Assembly (NCBI GenBank): GCA_028751875.1
Contig: CM054162.1
Span: forward strand, 617,959-681,958
Source: Rapana venosa
Taxonomy: Eukaryota; Mollusca; Gastropoda; Neogastropoda; Muricidae
DNA: 64,000 nucleotides
Direction: 5' to 3'
Shown here one piece after another: positions 32,791-46,066 of this stretch; position 1 is the stretch's first letter; every line of letters begins with the position of its first letter. The position numbers were made by a program, and so were the translations under genes. Below the pieces are notes generated by a model. That model was not told where the DNA came from and did no database searches. It saw only the letters and a program-made list of their open reading frames with translations.

Positions 32791-33469
32791 TGTAAAATCC
32801 CTAGGAAAAATCCCTTTGAACAGGGTCAAACCCCGGTTTTCAATTTGGGGCGAACTTTTAACCACAGGGACCCGTCTTGAGGAGACCTAGGCAACGTGAA
32901 AGAAGCTGAATGAAATAAAGGTCAGCGCATCAGATAAAACAACAGATTTTACAGACGGGAGCAGGCCAGAGAGAACTATCAGACATGCGCAGCAATGTCA
33001 CTGACACAGCTTGTGGACCAAGAAGTGACTGACAGCGAGGAAGAACGATTCTCTACAGGAACACAGGGGAAAGGCCCAAAACAAAGGTAACATAGACAAC
33101 TGGAGGGTCGTCACAGAGAGACAACTCTGATCTTTGGCATATCTCAACACAGTGCCAAGGAGAACCCCCGCAAATTGGGGAAAACACTATCAGGACCTGA
33201 ACAAGGCTGAAGACACACACACACACACACATACACAACACACACACACAATACACACCACACACACCACATAACACAACCACACACACACACACACAAC
33301 ACAAACACACACACACACACACACATACACGGACAAATGGCTTGGTCAGGCACACGGGGTTTTGGACAGTCAGGGAGGAAAACAAGCCACTGATAGCTGG
33401 GTTTCAAACCAGGGAAAGCAAAGTGCATTAAATTAAAAAAAAACACAAGAGACAAGTAAAAAAATCAGT

Positions 33470-33965
33470 GTGTGTCAACGGCAAACAAACAGTCGACAAT
33501 AGGCAACAAGCTGAACAACATTCTGACATAGACAACACGCGAACAAACAGTCTGACATAGGGACAAAAAGCTGAACAAACAGTCTGACATAGGGACAAAC
33601 AGCTGACAACGTCTGACAAGGAAACAGCTAACAAACAGTCCGACATAGGACAACAAGCTGAACAAACATCTGACATAAGGCCCAACAAGCTGAAACAAAC
33701 TTCTGACATAGGACAACACGCTGAACAAACAGGTCTGACATAAGGAAAACACTGAACAAAAGTCTGACATGGGACAACACCAAACAAACATCTGACATGG
33801 GAAACACACGCTGACAAACAGTCTGAATAGGGACAACCACTGACAAAATCTGACTTTAGGACAACAAGCTGAACAAACAGTCTGACATAGGACAACAGCT
33901 GAACAAACAGTCTGACATGGGGACAACAACTGAACAAACAGTCTGACATAGGACAACACCCCAGG
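33470..33965 (+). repeat. 32-33-bp minisatellite, ~15 copies
   Basis: Unit is close to GAACAAACAGTCTGACATAG followed by GGACAACAAGCT, with many one-base indels. Long minus-strand open frames here (33428-34009) come from the repeat and are not supported as genes. The block 2 counterpart is split at 56470-56645 and 60010-60110. Confidence 0.9.
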
Positions 33966-35439
33966 CAGCAGCTGCATTGTTGCTCAGAGCCAATGAAGAG
34001 GGGAAACAAAGACGTTTTTCAGAAACGGGGGTTTGGGGTGGCCCTTTGCTTCCAGACCCAGCACATAGCCCGGTGACAGAGACAACAGCAACAAAAAGAA
34101 GGCATGCAGCAACCCACAGCTGACATGTCAGATGTGTCATCATCATTAGGGTCAGTAGGGGCAAGTCACCTGGCAGCACAAGCTTTCTCTTTCACCACAG
34201 TACGTGGCCACCCCCCGTGAGGAGAGGGAACTGCCAGTTGGGGTGTGAGGGTTTCACCTGTGATGAGCGGCTGCAGGACCAACCACGGGACAGAAGCAAA
34301 AGAGGGGAGGGGGGGGGGTATCCTGCCCTGACGTGGACCTCTTTTCTCTCTGACGGCCATTCTAGTTGGGGGCGGAAGGAGAGTACGGCCCTCCCGATAC
34401 TGACGAAATTTGGGATATCCCAGTGACTCCCTGACGGGCCAATGGCTGTGAAAGAAGAAATACAGGGTCCCCATCGCCGTGACGTAGCGGACAACCCAGT
34501 AGCATGACAGGGGAGGCCATCTCCACTGGGCTATGTAGTTTACCTTGGCAACCAGAGTGGGGTGGTGGGGACCGTCCACTCTGCAGCAAGAGGACAAAAT
34601 AGAAAAGGCCTGACCACTCCACGTCTTGGTCTTTTCTTTGCTATAGGGAAAACTTGAAATCCTAACTGAATGCCCCCCTCTTCATCAACAACAAATCATT
34701 CATTTGTTTTTGTGTGTTTGACAGAACTTTGTTAATGGCTCCTTTGATTTTTCTGGAACTTCACAGACTTCTTAATTTTACTGCACAGCTATGTGTAATC
34801 ATACCTTGGAAGAACTCTGGGGGTGTTGTGTTATTATTTTAAAAACATGCTTACAACAGTTGGTTAAAAAAATCAAACTAGACTGTAACAATGCCCGTAC
34901 AGTAAAATTGGATAGAAATGTACTGAATACTGAAAACCGATGTTGTTTTAGCTGTTGCTAATGTTGTACCGAAGGGGGTCCTCGTATAAAAACACTGACC
35001 AACAATGATGGAAAACTTCAATTTTGGAAAAAAGTGTATTGCAAACTATACGCCATTATGATGTTTATGTGGTTGTGTGTGGCGATTTGCATCCATGAAC
35101 AGGATCAAATCAAGCCAAAATTGAAGGTATGGTAAATGTTGAACCAAACTATATTTTTGATAGTGATGATATTGAAGCAGGTGCTTCCACAAACTCCAAA
35201 GATAATACAGTAGAAACTCTATGTTGGATTTTTTTTTCACATTTTATATGAATGGATTTTGCAATAGAGACAGAGAGGGAGAATATAAATGTTTGTCACT
35301 GCATGGATGTAGCGTTAAGGATTATTTTCTTGTTCCCAGTAGCTTTTCACAGATCTGTGATATCAGCTTTATATTTTAAAGAACTAAATTGATTTTGCAG
35401 CCATAAAATTGTAGCTGCAAATTGTAACAGAAATATTTT
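33966..35439. other. Anonymous duplicated DNA between minisatellite and LINE D
   Basis: Present in both duplication blocks (the other copy is 60111-61740). It contains short G-rich stretches and an ~140-codon minus-strand frame (34166-34597) that is not kept open in block 2, so I do not call a gene. It may be the 5' part of a mobile element. Confidence 0.5.
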
Positions 35440-36960
35440 TACACTAGGGAAGATGGAAGAAGCCATCCGCATTTACAGTAGAAAGCCCCAAATGACAACA
35501 ACATACCAGCAGACTGCCAAGCATGGTGGCAAAAACAGTTAACACACATGTCAGAAGATTTTGGAACAAACTGTCCAAAGATTTGGGGGACAAAACAGTG
35601 ACCAACAGAATGAACACAATCACTCATCATACCCCGCCAAGAAGGGAATTTTCCCAATGCCAAAAATATAGAACAATCAGCCTCATCAGCCAAAGCCAGC
35701 AACATAATGCTCAAAGTTATTTGAAAACAACTCCCAAAAAGGAGGGAAAGAACACCTTGCAGAGAACAAGCTGGTTCAGGGCAGGCAGGGGCACAATCGA
35801 ACAGATTTTTTAAATGCCACATCCTGATGGAAAAACACTTCAACATCAAGAGACCGTTCCACAACTTCATCGACTTCAAGAAGGCTTTTTGACAGAGTAT
35901 GGCACGAAGGCCTGTGGCAGTCCTCAGAATGTTTGGCATTTAAGAAGGACTAGTGCAAACCATTTTAAGCACTATACAACACTGCAAGCAGTGCATCCTT
36001 CTGAACAATCAGGTCCGGAGACTACTTCAAAACCACAGTTGGGTCCAACAAGGATGCCTTTTATCTCCAGTCCTGTTTAATCTGTTCTTAGAAAACATTA
36101 TGAAGACTTCCACCTACCCTCTCCATTGGCGCAGACCCCCAACAACTTGCGGTTTGCCAATGACATTTACCTCATGGGCGGGAAATAACACAGAGCTGCA
36201 AAGATCTTACGACCAGACTGAGAACAGAGCGGGGCATATGGGATGGAGGTGGGCCGAAAAAGTAAAGTACTTTTGAACAGCACGAGCAACGCCACTGCCC
36301 AAAAATTTTCATGAAACGGCCAACAACTGAAGGAGGTATATGCTTTTAAATACCTGGCGCTACACTCACAAAGGACGGCGATCAACGACAAAATCAAAGT
36401 CAGACTAGTCATGGCAACATCTTCCATGACAAAACTCACCACCATATGGAAAAGTAAAGAGATCAGTTTCCTAATCAAACTAAAGCTCTACAAAGCCCTA
36501 ATTCAGACTATCCTGCTGTAAAAGTAAGTGAAACCTGGACATTGACTGCTGAAACAGCAAAGCGAATCCAGTCATTTGAAACAAAATGCCATAAAAAAGC
36601 TGGCATATCCTGAAGGAAAAGAAAGACCAGAATTTGTCAAAGTCAAATAACACAGCTGGCAGGTCACAAGAACCCCTTCTCACTATCCAAGAAGAAAAAG
36701 CGACATGTTCTGCCACAACACTCTGCCAAAAACAGTACTGCCCGGGGAAAACTCGAAGGTGGCAGAAAGAGGGAAGACAGAACAAGTCATGGATGGAAAA
36801 ATATCAGAAATGGACCAGGATGAATGACTTGACACTACATGCGCAGAGCCGAGGACCGAGATGGGTGGAGGAGGCTTACCACTGCATTTGTCTTTTGTGT
36901 CTCCTCCACGACCGCCAAGGTCACAGACTGATGAGAGATGATATATGGTTGTAATGATTG
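35440..36960 (+). pseudogene. LINE D (RTE-like) RT, block 1 copy
   Basis: Same element as 61740-63250 but broken into short frames: HNFIDFKK followed by a frameshift at a T run, VQQGCLLSPVLFNLFLENIM near 36030-36105, a catalytic box reading FAND (36153-36164) where FADD/YADD is expected, and a C-terminal region with LTAETAKRIQSFETKCH and WMEKYQKWTRM. Loss of the second catalytic aspartate and multiple frameshifts make it inactive. The endonuclease is missing. Confidence 0.85.
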
Positions 36961-37229
36961 TCTTTTTCCTGGCATTTTCCAGTGGAAATGACATGGCAAA
37001 GTGGACGCTCTAAACCCAGAAAGCTGTGACTCTAGCACTGAAGAAAAGTAGTGTGGTCAGAAGAAAATGTATATGATGTAGGAGAGTATGAGAAGGAACA
37101 AACGAGAAGGTTTTAAGGACAGTCTCCATAAACGCTATGAACTTACAACTGTGGATGTGAATGAAAAATGTTTTTATCTTTGTTCCAAGCAATGTATAGT
37201 GCAGGGGCATTATGCTTAAGTTGTTGGCA

Positions 37230-38585
37230 AGAGAAAAAAAAAGTTGAGTGTGGTTTGACTATGAAAGTGGGAAAAAGAGAAAAAAAAAAAAAAGATTGTT
37301 GAAAAATGTTCAAAAACAAAACTAGAAAATAGAAAACAAATTGAAAGACCTGTATGAGAGAACAATTGAATATGTAAAATTAAAAAAAGGCAAAACAAAC
37401 ATGAATTTGAAAAAACACAAAGTAAAAATCTGAAGATTATATAAATGACTCAAGACGTTTTTTTGGTCATGATTAGGACAAATAAACAAAAGCTACTAGT
37501 TACAATGAAATCACTTTAAAAATCATTTCCATGTTGCCTTTCAGACTTGACATAACAGCAACAGTGACCCAATTTTGACGAAGAAATACCCAAAGTAAAG
37601 AGTCATTATTTGAGATCCTGTTGATACAAGGGAAGTAACTGACAGCACCAAAAGGGTTAGAAGTCACAAAAAATGCTTGGCCTGATAAAATTATTGGTGA
37701 AATGTCAAAGCATTCTAAGGAAATCAATGTTAATTTTTTGTCGGGTTTTTTAAATCATATATTTCAAAGTGATTCTTTCTCCCTAGACTGGGGGAGATCT
37801 GTAACCATTCCAAACATGAAAAGGGAGATGTTAATAACTAATAATCATCACAGCATTGCACTAACAAGTATCATAGGCACAGTTATACACATATACTGCA
37901 TAACTGCTGACAAAATGGCAAGAAGAAATAAAAGATAAAAAAACAACAATGTTTTGATCTGGTTACAGTACAACCCATCATATTTTTACCTGTACCCTAG
38001 TTTTAAAAATAATTAACAAAAAACAAAACTTTTTGTGCATTGTAGACTTTCAAAAAATTTTTACTCAATTGATGGGGAATTCCTGTAATAATCACTAATA
38101 ACAATAAGGGGTAACAGGGTTAAGGATCAAAAAGGGTGGTATGGTCTGTGATACATTTCGAAAAATTTATTATTCAGAGTTTTTGAATACACCAGGTTTT
38201 TCAAGGTGCTCAATTCTCGCGTTCCGTTCTTATAATTTTGCTATCTTTACCAAAAAGGAAAACATGGCATAAAGTACCCCCAAGGGGTTTTAAAATTTTT
38301 CTTTTTACAATTGCACTATATTTTAGTGCAAAACCTTAAAACCCTTTTAAAATAAAGGGTGATAGGTTATATCCTTCGTTTCTTCAAAAAGACAATTTTT
38401 TTAAAAAAAGAAATCTTCGGGGGAATAAGGGGACCAAAGGAAATTTTTGAAATAAAGAAACACATTTTTAAAACTTTCGCCTTCCCTTCACAAAAAACTG
38501 AGTTTCCAAAACTCAAAAGGTTACATACAATTTTTTATTTTTTTCAAAACTTTGTAAAAAATAAAAAATAAATAAAATAAAAAAT
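37230..38585 (+). mobile_element. LINE family C, copy 1 (3'-truncated)
   Basis: The pre-RT linker (NLKDLYVREQ-like), then PDKIIGEM, SGFLNHIFQS and the ALTSIIG block of a non-LTR RT, followed by the motif A region and the CGFRSG-type segment in broken frames. From about 37950 the consensus becomes homopolymer-rich and corrupted. Sequence 38030-38560 is a degraded copy of 41100-41670. It ends at an AATAAA-rich tract where LINE B copy 2 begins. Confidence 0.75.
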
Positions 38586-38589
38586 AAAA

Positions 38590-41045
38590 TAAAAAAATAA
38601 AAATAAAAAGTAATAATAATAATAAAGGGAATTTATTAGCGCAAAACTTCAAGAAAATCAAAGCGCTCCCTCAACCATTCTTACACATCAAAACCAACCG
38701 GGAAAATTTTTTTCCATCAATCCTAATGTGCACAACCCCCCAAACCCACAAACACACCACAAAAACACACACACAAAACACACACAACACACAAAGAGGC
38801 ACACACCCCAGGGCAAAAACGGGCTGTTAAGGCAAAAAAACTAAGAGCGGGGGAGGAAAATCTTAGGTTGAAATAAATAATTTGGTCTTGGGGCTGGATT
38901 TAAAAAGTTCCATAAAAAGATTTTTTGCGGAAGAGAGGGAGTTCTTTTTCCACACATGGACCAAAATTGAGAAAAGCACGGCTGATGTGTTGGTTAATCA
39001 GTTTTCTAAGAAAAGGGTATCGCACAACAGAAACAAAGATTTACAATAAGCATTCACAATGGGCGGGGGCGTTTTGGGGGAGACATTTGAAACAAGGTAG
39101 GACTAATTTACTCCTTGGGGGACGGGCACCAGGGGAAAATTTTTCAAGAAGGGTAAAATTTCAATTTTTCTTTCTGAGAGGATGAGCGAAATTTTTGAAA
39201 TACTTAAGGGAGATATACTCAGACCACCAACAAAAAATTGCATAGTCCAACGGAAAAAATTAAGACCAACAATTTTGGGATTTTTGCTCTGGACAGGTAA
39301 TTTGAATTGCACTAATACGCCGTAATTGATAGTAGCATGACTGGAAAGGTCCCTGGGTGATGAATTTTTGCATAGAATGTTTTGTCAAATAATGACCCCT
39401 AATACTTCAAAAGCACTGGAAAAAAGGGACAGACGTATTGCCAAGTTGTATTGAAGAGGTTGTGATGGAAGAGAGTTTGTGTTTGGCCCCTACAAGCAGG
39501 GGTTTCCGTTTTATCTGCATTTAGCTGTAATTTGTTCTGTATCACCAATTTTGGAAAATCTTAAAAGAGTGGGCCATATTTGTAATGAGAAAGGGTAGAT
39601 TTTCGGGAGTGTTGCGCTTAGAATCTGAGAGTCATCTGCATAAAAATGATGGTTGATCTGATGCGGTTTATTATATGTGACAGTGGAGCAGTGTAGAGGT
39701 GAAAAGAATAGGGCCCAGAACAGATCCCTGTGGAACTCCACATTCCAATCTCGCAGGTACTGTCTGAATCTTGTTTACTGTGACTGTCTGGAATCGGTCA
39801 GTAAGGTATGAACTAAACCAGGTAAGGGCTGTGCCAGTAACACCAAATGTGTTTTTTTGACGGGAGAGAAGAATAGAGTGGTCAATAGTGTCAAAGGCTG
39901 CAGATAAGTCGATAGAGTAAGAAGAGAGATTTTCCCTCGATCAGAAGCGAGTAAAGTGTGTTTAATGTGTGGGCAAGATGTTTCAGAGTTGTGGTTGACG
40001 CGATAGGCAACTGAAACGCGGGAAGGAGACTGTTGGAGAGAAGGTGTTTTGAGCTGTTTTGGGAACTACTTTTCAAGGACTTTAGAGATAAAGGGTAGGT
40101 TGAAACAGGTCTTTAGTTCTTCAGAATGTTGGGGTTAAGGGCAAGCTTTTTGAGTAGGGGTGTGACTTAACAGTTTTAGAGCTAAAGGGAACATTTCCAG
40201 AGACAAGAGATAAGTTTACTATTTTCGTAATAGTGGAATAAGTTTGGCAGCACTGTGCAAAAGAGAACGGGTAGGGGTCAAGAATCCCCATGATTTTATA
40301 GTAAATTCCTTTCAGAATTACTCGATTTCTTTTTTCGCTTTCGGATGGAAGGAAAGAGAGGAGTGCCAAGAATTGGGGATCAAAGTTGCAGGGTGGGAAA
40401 AGGGGTCTGATCCAAACGGAGCGAATGTTTCGGACTTTGTCAAGAAGAAAGCATAAAATATAGAAGGAAGTTCAGAGTGGTTTGGAATAAAAGCAGAGTC
40501 TAGCCTTCTCAGATCCAAGGAACGTGGATGTGAGGGAAAAGAGAGATTTCATAGACGTGGCATCAAGAACTTGAGAGAAGATTCATACTTTGTTTTTGCT
40601 GAACGAATTAAAGTTTTAACTTTCTTGATTTGTTTACAAAGAAGCTGTTTGCTTATTTCGGTTTTTGTTTTTCGCCATTGCCGCTCTAGTTGCCGGCGTT
40701 TGTGTTTTGCGACCAGGATGTTACGGTTGTACCATGGTGCACAGGGCCTATCAGGCAGGAGATGGTCAGTAGGAGGAGCATGCTCATCTAGGAGTTGGCT
40801 GACAAGGGTATTGAAGTGCTTAGAAGGGTCAGAATGATCAGGGGTTTGTGATAGGTGTTCAACAGCTTGGGAAAGGAAAGTTTGAATATCAATGGCCTTG
40901 AGGTTGCGACGGGTAATGCACTTTTTGTTTCTGATAGGCTTTGCAATGTTGAGAAAGAAAAGAATGGCAGAATGATCGGAGAGCAGTTCGTCAGTGACAG
41001 ATACAGACAGAGATGTGACTAGACCTTGTGAAATATCGGTAATAA
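38590..41045 (-). mobile_element. LINE family B, copy 2, minus strand
   Basis: Begins at the (TTA)n tail (in reverse, 38605-38625), then a short CA run (38740-38800), the thumb region in corrupted sequence, a catalytic YADD at 39631-39642, the NYRPVSNLPF region near 40080, and the linker between endonuclease and RT up to an RSDHSAI-like segment near 40960. It is 5'-truncated within the endonuclease. The half nearest its 3' end (38590-39170) shares the homopolymer corruption. No intact ORF. Confidence 0.85.
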
Positions 41046-41074
41046 AGCCAGTCTAAAATGTGGCCTGATATGTG

Positions 41075-42500
41075 TGTTGTATGCCCTATTAAAAAATATC
41101 TTCATAAAAATACAAAACTTTATGTTGCATTTATAGACTTTGCAAAGGGTTTGACTCAATTGATAGAAATGTCCTGAGGAATATATCACATAATGAAAGA
41201 GTAAGTGGTAACATGTTAAGGGATCTAAAAGGTGTGTATGAGTCTGAGATAGCATGTGTGCAGGACAAATTATGTATTCAGATGCTTTTGAATACACAAG
41301 GGGTGTTAAGCAAGGGTGTCATCTTAGTCCCCTGCTGTTCTCGTTCTTTATTAATGAGTTAGCGATAGAATTATCGAATTATCAAAAAGGGAAAACATGG
41401 CATACAAGTATTCCCATGAGATGTAAAAATATTTCTGTTACAATGTGCAGCTACTATTTTACGGCTGCAAAACCAGTTAGTTCTTTTAGATATGAAGCTG
41501 ATAGGTTATATCTGTAGGTTAGCTTAGAAAAGACAAATGTCTCTTTTAAAGGAGTTCATCTTTCAGTGCGAGAGAAGTAGGCCTATTGTAATAGTGATAA
41601 TAAAGTAACAAACTTTAAGAAACATTTAGGCCTTATCTTCACAACAAACCTGAGTTTCCAAAATGTGTGGATTGAAAGTTGCCAAAAAGGGGAAAGGGGA
41701 ACTACGGAAATGTTAAGGTCTTTAACGAAAACTAAACTATACTGATTTTTCAATTTTCTGGAAGCTTTTTGATTCTCAAATAGATCCTATGCAATGTATG
41801 GAGCAGATATTTGGGATTATTTGTTAATAGTGAAATGGGAAAAAAGTACACACATATGCAATGAGACGATTCCTTCTGTAACGTTACATTCGTCTAACAA
41901 AAAGTTATATGGTGAAACTGGCTGCTATCCTCTTACTATAAGATCACAGGTGAAATGTATTACGTATTGGTTAAAATTAACACAACTTCCTATGTCAAGT
42001 GTATGCGATGCTGTTGATTCAGCTAGAAACAGGGAAACAGAACTGGGCATTTTTGTTAAGCAATTGCTAACAAGACATGGATTTTGCATTTTGTGCAATG
42101 TGTCCCGGGAGTTGGATTTGAGCAATGATTTCTATGTGAATTTAAAGATAGAATGATGACTTCATACAAACAAACTGGCATGCTTGCATAAAAGAATCAG
42201 AAAAGTATAACTGGTACTCTTCCTTTAAAGAGTTTTTTCACACACGAAATTGTTAAGATCGTAACATAGAACTGACATAAGGGTAATCTTGTTGTTTGAG
42301 ATTAAGAACTTTAGGCCTTAAGTCCAGCAAAAAAAGGGTTTCCACTGGCACATCTGCACAGTCCCATGCCCATGTGTGGCTTGCAGACTGAAGATGAAAT
42401 GCATTTTTTGTTTTACTGGGAAAAGACACGGTGACATCCCTCAGAAATGTCCCATATTTAATGAAAAATCTTAAGAAGTAGAATATAATTAGCATCCTCT
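41075..42500 (+). mobile_element. LINE family C, copy 2 (5'-truncated)
   Basis: Starts in the RT with FIDF...FDSIDRNVLRN, then a GVKQGCHLSPLLFSFFINEL block (41305-41365), a region where the FADD box should be but is not readable, then KLYGETGCYPLTIRSQVKC and a C-terminal Cys motif (HSPMPMCGLQTEDEMHF near 42350-42405). Frames are interrupted repeatedly. It overlaps copy 1 by about 530 bp in element coordinates. Confidence 0.8.
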
Positions 42501-42779
42501 TGATGGAAGATGAAGCATTTTAAAAATCAATTGCAAATTTATCTCCCTTGCTTTGGACAGCAAAAAAAAAAACTGCAGATAAAATAATAAATTTTTACAT
42601 TTCCCAAAATTGGCAGTGCTAAAATGTAAACAAAAATTTTTTCCCAATTTCTGGAAAAGAATACTGTTAACTAATTGTTGCCTGATGAAATATGAAGGTA
42701 GGGTGGTCGATTTATCCCACACTGTTGCTGGGTTTGTATCAAATGTGGAATGTGACACCAGTAGATACAACAAAGTTGA

Positions 42780-42815
42780 GTAAACGTGAATGTGTGAGAG
42801 TGAGTGAGTGAGTGA

Positions 42816-42855
<40 letters not shown>

Positions 42856-43087
42856 AATCTTCGGACAAAAATTGATATATTTAGTTACAATTAAAATATC
42901 CCTTTCTTCTTCCATTTACTTGTTTGTTGCAAAAAAACATATTGCTTAGATTGTGTTCATAACTGTCCTCCTGGCCAAAAAGACTGATTGTTAATGGCAA
43001 TGAATTACTTCCAGTGTCAGGTGCTCTCTCTCTCTCTCTCTCTCTCTCAAATCTCTCTCTCTCTCATCTCTCTCTCCTCTCTCTCTC

Positions 43088-43146
<59 letters not shown>

Positions 43147-43215
43147 TATATATATATATAATATATATATATAATATTAAATATTATATATATATATATA
43201 TATATTATATAATAC
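42780..43215. repeat. Microsatellites: (GAGT)n/(GT)n, (TC)n, (TA)n
   Basis: GAGT/GT at 42796-42855, TC at 43021-43090, then TA repeats with small CA and ATATT interruptions to about 43215. Between them (42856-43020) nothing is recognised. Confidence 0.95.
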
Positions 43216-44099
43216 TGCACTTCAAAACACTGTATCCTGCATTTCAAACACTACCCAAAAAACCATGTCTTCAAACACTTTTATCCTGTTTACTCCAAGG
43301 GAAACTACCAATGCTGCTGGGTAAATCAGTCTCCTTTCGAATGAATTTCCTCCCTTTAACTATCAACTGCTTTGTTTGCACGCTTTTGGAGTTGGGTTTG
43401 ACCTTGCTGTGTGGAGTGCACTTTCTTTCCTGACGAACATGGCCACAAAGAAAGCGTGCACACTGGAAAAGGCAAGTTTGGTGGATTTCTTGTCAAAGTA
43501 ACTCTGGAGCCCGAGGAATCATTGCAGTGTGATTAACTAATACATTGTTTGTGTGGATTAATTGATTCCAGCTGGCTCCTACCCAGAGGGAGTGTGCTGT
43601 GGGCTCTGTAGGACTATTGGGACCACACAATCCAGATTCATCCACTTTATGGATGCGAGTTTGAGTGTTGTTCAAATTACCTGACCAACACTGCAGGTGA
43701 CTGCATCTCCCGGGTCCGGTTAATGCCGGGATATGATTTATTATTATGATGGTCAGCATAGAGTACAACCCCACCAAGTAGTCTCACAGCACATGCACTT
43801 CCATCGCAGCATTATGTTTTGGTGACTCACTCACTCTGGCTTCGCGACTGAGCTTATGCTGTCGTTAGTAGGGGGCTTAGTAGGTGGAGTCCTGGGTATG
43901 TTAGCAATGCAGGGCCCCTCTTGCTGGTGGCCGCATAGACATCTAATATTGGTGAGCTCTCTGTGGAGTTCTAGCCCTGAGGATGCGACATAAGGAGTCT
44001 GGCATTGATGTGGAGATTAGATTGAAAGAAGCTGGTGGGAACTGCAGGAATAGGAACGTCACAGAAGATGAGGCAGCAACAGAAAGGAAAAGAAAACAC
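43216..44099. other. Unassigned region
   Basis: No gene or mobile element I can name. A small tandem motif (AAACACT...ATCCTG) occurs near 43220-43290. The piece from 43800 to 43985 is GC-richer and could be part of an unrecognised repeat. Confidence 0.35.
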
Positions 44100-46066
44100 A
44101 GCAATAAAAGTTACTATGATGGGAAAAGGACAACAGTAATAATTACTATGATGACAAAGAACATCAATAATAGTTACTATGATGGCAAAGAACATCAATA
44201 AGTGTTACTATGATGGCAAATAACATCAATAATAGTTACTATGATGGCAAAGAACATCAATAAGTGTTACTATGATGGCAAATAACATCAATAATAGTTA
44301 CTATGATGGCAAAGAACATCAATAATAGTAACTATGATGGCAAAGAACAACAGTAATGATTACTATGACGACAAAGAACAATAATAATTAATGTGATGAC
44401 AAAGGACAACAGTAATAATTACTATGATGACAAAGAACAACAATGATAGTTACTATGATGACAAAGAACAACAATGATAGTCACTATGATGACAAAGAAC
44501 AACAATGATAGTTACTATGGTGATAAAGGAAAACAATAACAATTACTATGATGAAAATGAACAATAATAATGAATATAATGACCAAGAATAACAATTATT
44601 ATGAGGATAAAGAACAACAAAAACTATTACTATGATGACAAAAGACAAAAATAATAGTCACTATGGTAACCAACAAAAACAAGAAAAAATACTATGAGGA
44701 TAAAAAACAATAATAATATTTACTATGATGACATAGAACAACAATAATAAATACTCTGATGACAAAGGACAATAATAATAGTTACTATGATCACAAAAGC
44801 AGCAATAATATTTACTATGATGACAAAGAATAGCATTAATAGTTTTTATAATGACAAAGAACACAAATAATAGTTACTATGGGAATAAAGAACAACAAAA
44901 ATTATTACTATGATGACAAAGAACAACAATAATGATTAATATGATAACAAAGAATAACAATAACAATTACTAGGTTGACGAAGAACAATAATAATAGTTA
45001 CTATCATGACATAGAGCACAAATATAAGTTTTTATAATGACAAAAGACAACAATAAAACATACTATGAGGACAAAGGACAACAATCATAGTTACTATCAT
45101 GTCAAAGGACAACCCTAATAGTTACTATCATGACAAAGGACAACACTAATAGTCACTATGATGATAAATAATAACAACAATAGTTACTATCATGTCAAAG
45201 GACAACACTAATAGTCACTATGATGACAGAGGACAACACTAATAGTTACTATCATGATAAATAATAACAACAATAGTTACTATCATGACAGAGGACAACA
45301 CTAATAGTTACTATCATGACAGAGGGCAACACTAATAGTTACTATCATGACAGAGGGCAACACTAATAGTTACTATCATGATAAATAATAACAACAATAG
45401 TTACTATGATGACAGAGGACAACACTAATAGTTACTATCATGATAAATAATAACAACAATAGTTACTATCATGACAGAGGACAACACTAATAGTTACTAT
45501 CATGATAAATAATAACAACAATAGTTACTATCATGACAGAGGGCAACACTAATAGTTACTATCATGACAGAGGGCAACACTAATAGTTACTATCATGATA
45601 AATAATAACAACAATAGTTACTATGATGACAAAGAAAAACAATAATATAATTTTACTATAAAGACAAAGGACAAGAATACTAATTACTATGAGGACGAAG
45701 AACTACAATAATAGTTTTTTTTATAATGACAAAGGACAACAATCATAGTCACTATGATGACAAAGTCAACAACAATAGAAGTTACTATGATGACAAAGTC
45801 AACAATAATAGTTACTATAATGTCAAAGGAAAACAATACTAGTTACTATGATGACAAAGAAAAAAATAGTAGTTACTATGTTGACAAAGAACAAAAATGA
45901 TAGTGACTATGTTGACAAAGGAAAACAATAATAGTTACCATGATGACAATAAACAACAATAATAGTCATTATGATGACAAAGTCAACAATAATAGTTACT
46001 ATGTTGACAAAGGAAAACAATAATAGATACTGTGATGACAAAGTCAACAATAATAGTTACTATGGG
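44100..46066 (+). repeat. 31-bp minisatellite (~28-31 bp units), part 1
   Basis: Unit close to AATAATAGTTACTATGATGA followed by CAAAGAACAAC. Roughly 65 copies. Between about 45180 and 45610 a 62-bp dimer (one unit with CATGATAAATAATAAC, one with CATGACAGAGGACAAC) repeats several times, a higher-order structure. The array is interrupted by LINE B at 46067 and continues at 47236. Confidence 0.95.

Larger units (their letters stand above)
32972..37710 (+). repeat. Direct duplication, block 1
   Basis: Collinear with 55855-64000. Shared landmarks in order: a ~240-bp lead segment, a CA microsatellite (33213-33328), a 32-33-bp minisatellite (33470-33965), about 1.4 kb of anonymous DNA, LINE D, and the start of LINE C. 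Block 1 has no LINE in the minisatellite; block 2 has a 3.4-kb LINE B there. Divergence is mostly single-base and short indels. Similarity may extend left of 32972, but block 2 begins at an N gap. Confidence 0.9.

Noticed and set aside
33428..34009. 193-codon minus-strand frame of Cys-rich CPMSDCLFS-type repeats
   Set aside because: Derived from the 32-33-bp minisatellite; not conserved in the block 2 copy, where the array is split and shifted.
34166..34597. 143-codon minus-strand frame as a host gene
   Set aside because: The equivalent region in block 2 (60400-60900) does not keep the frame open, codon content is not gene-like, and no domain is recognisable.
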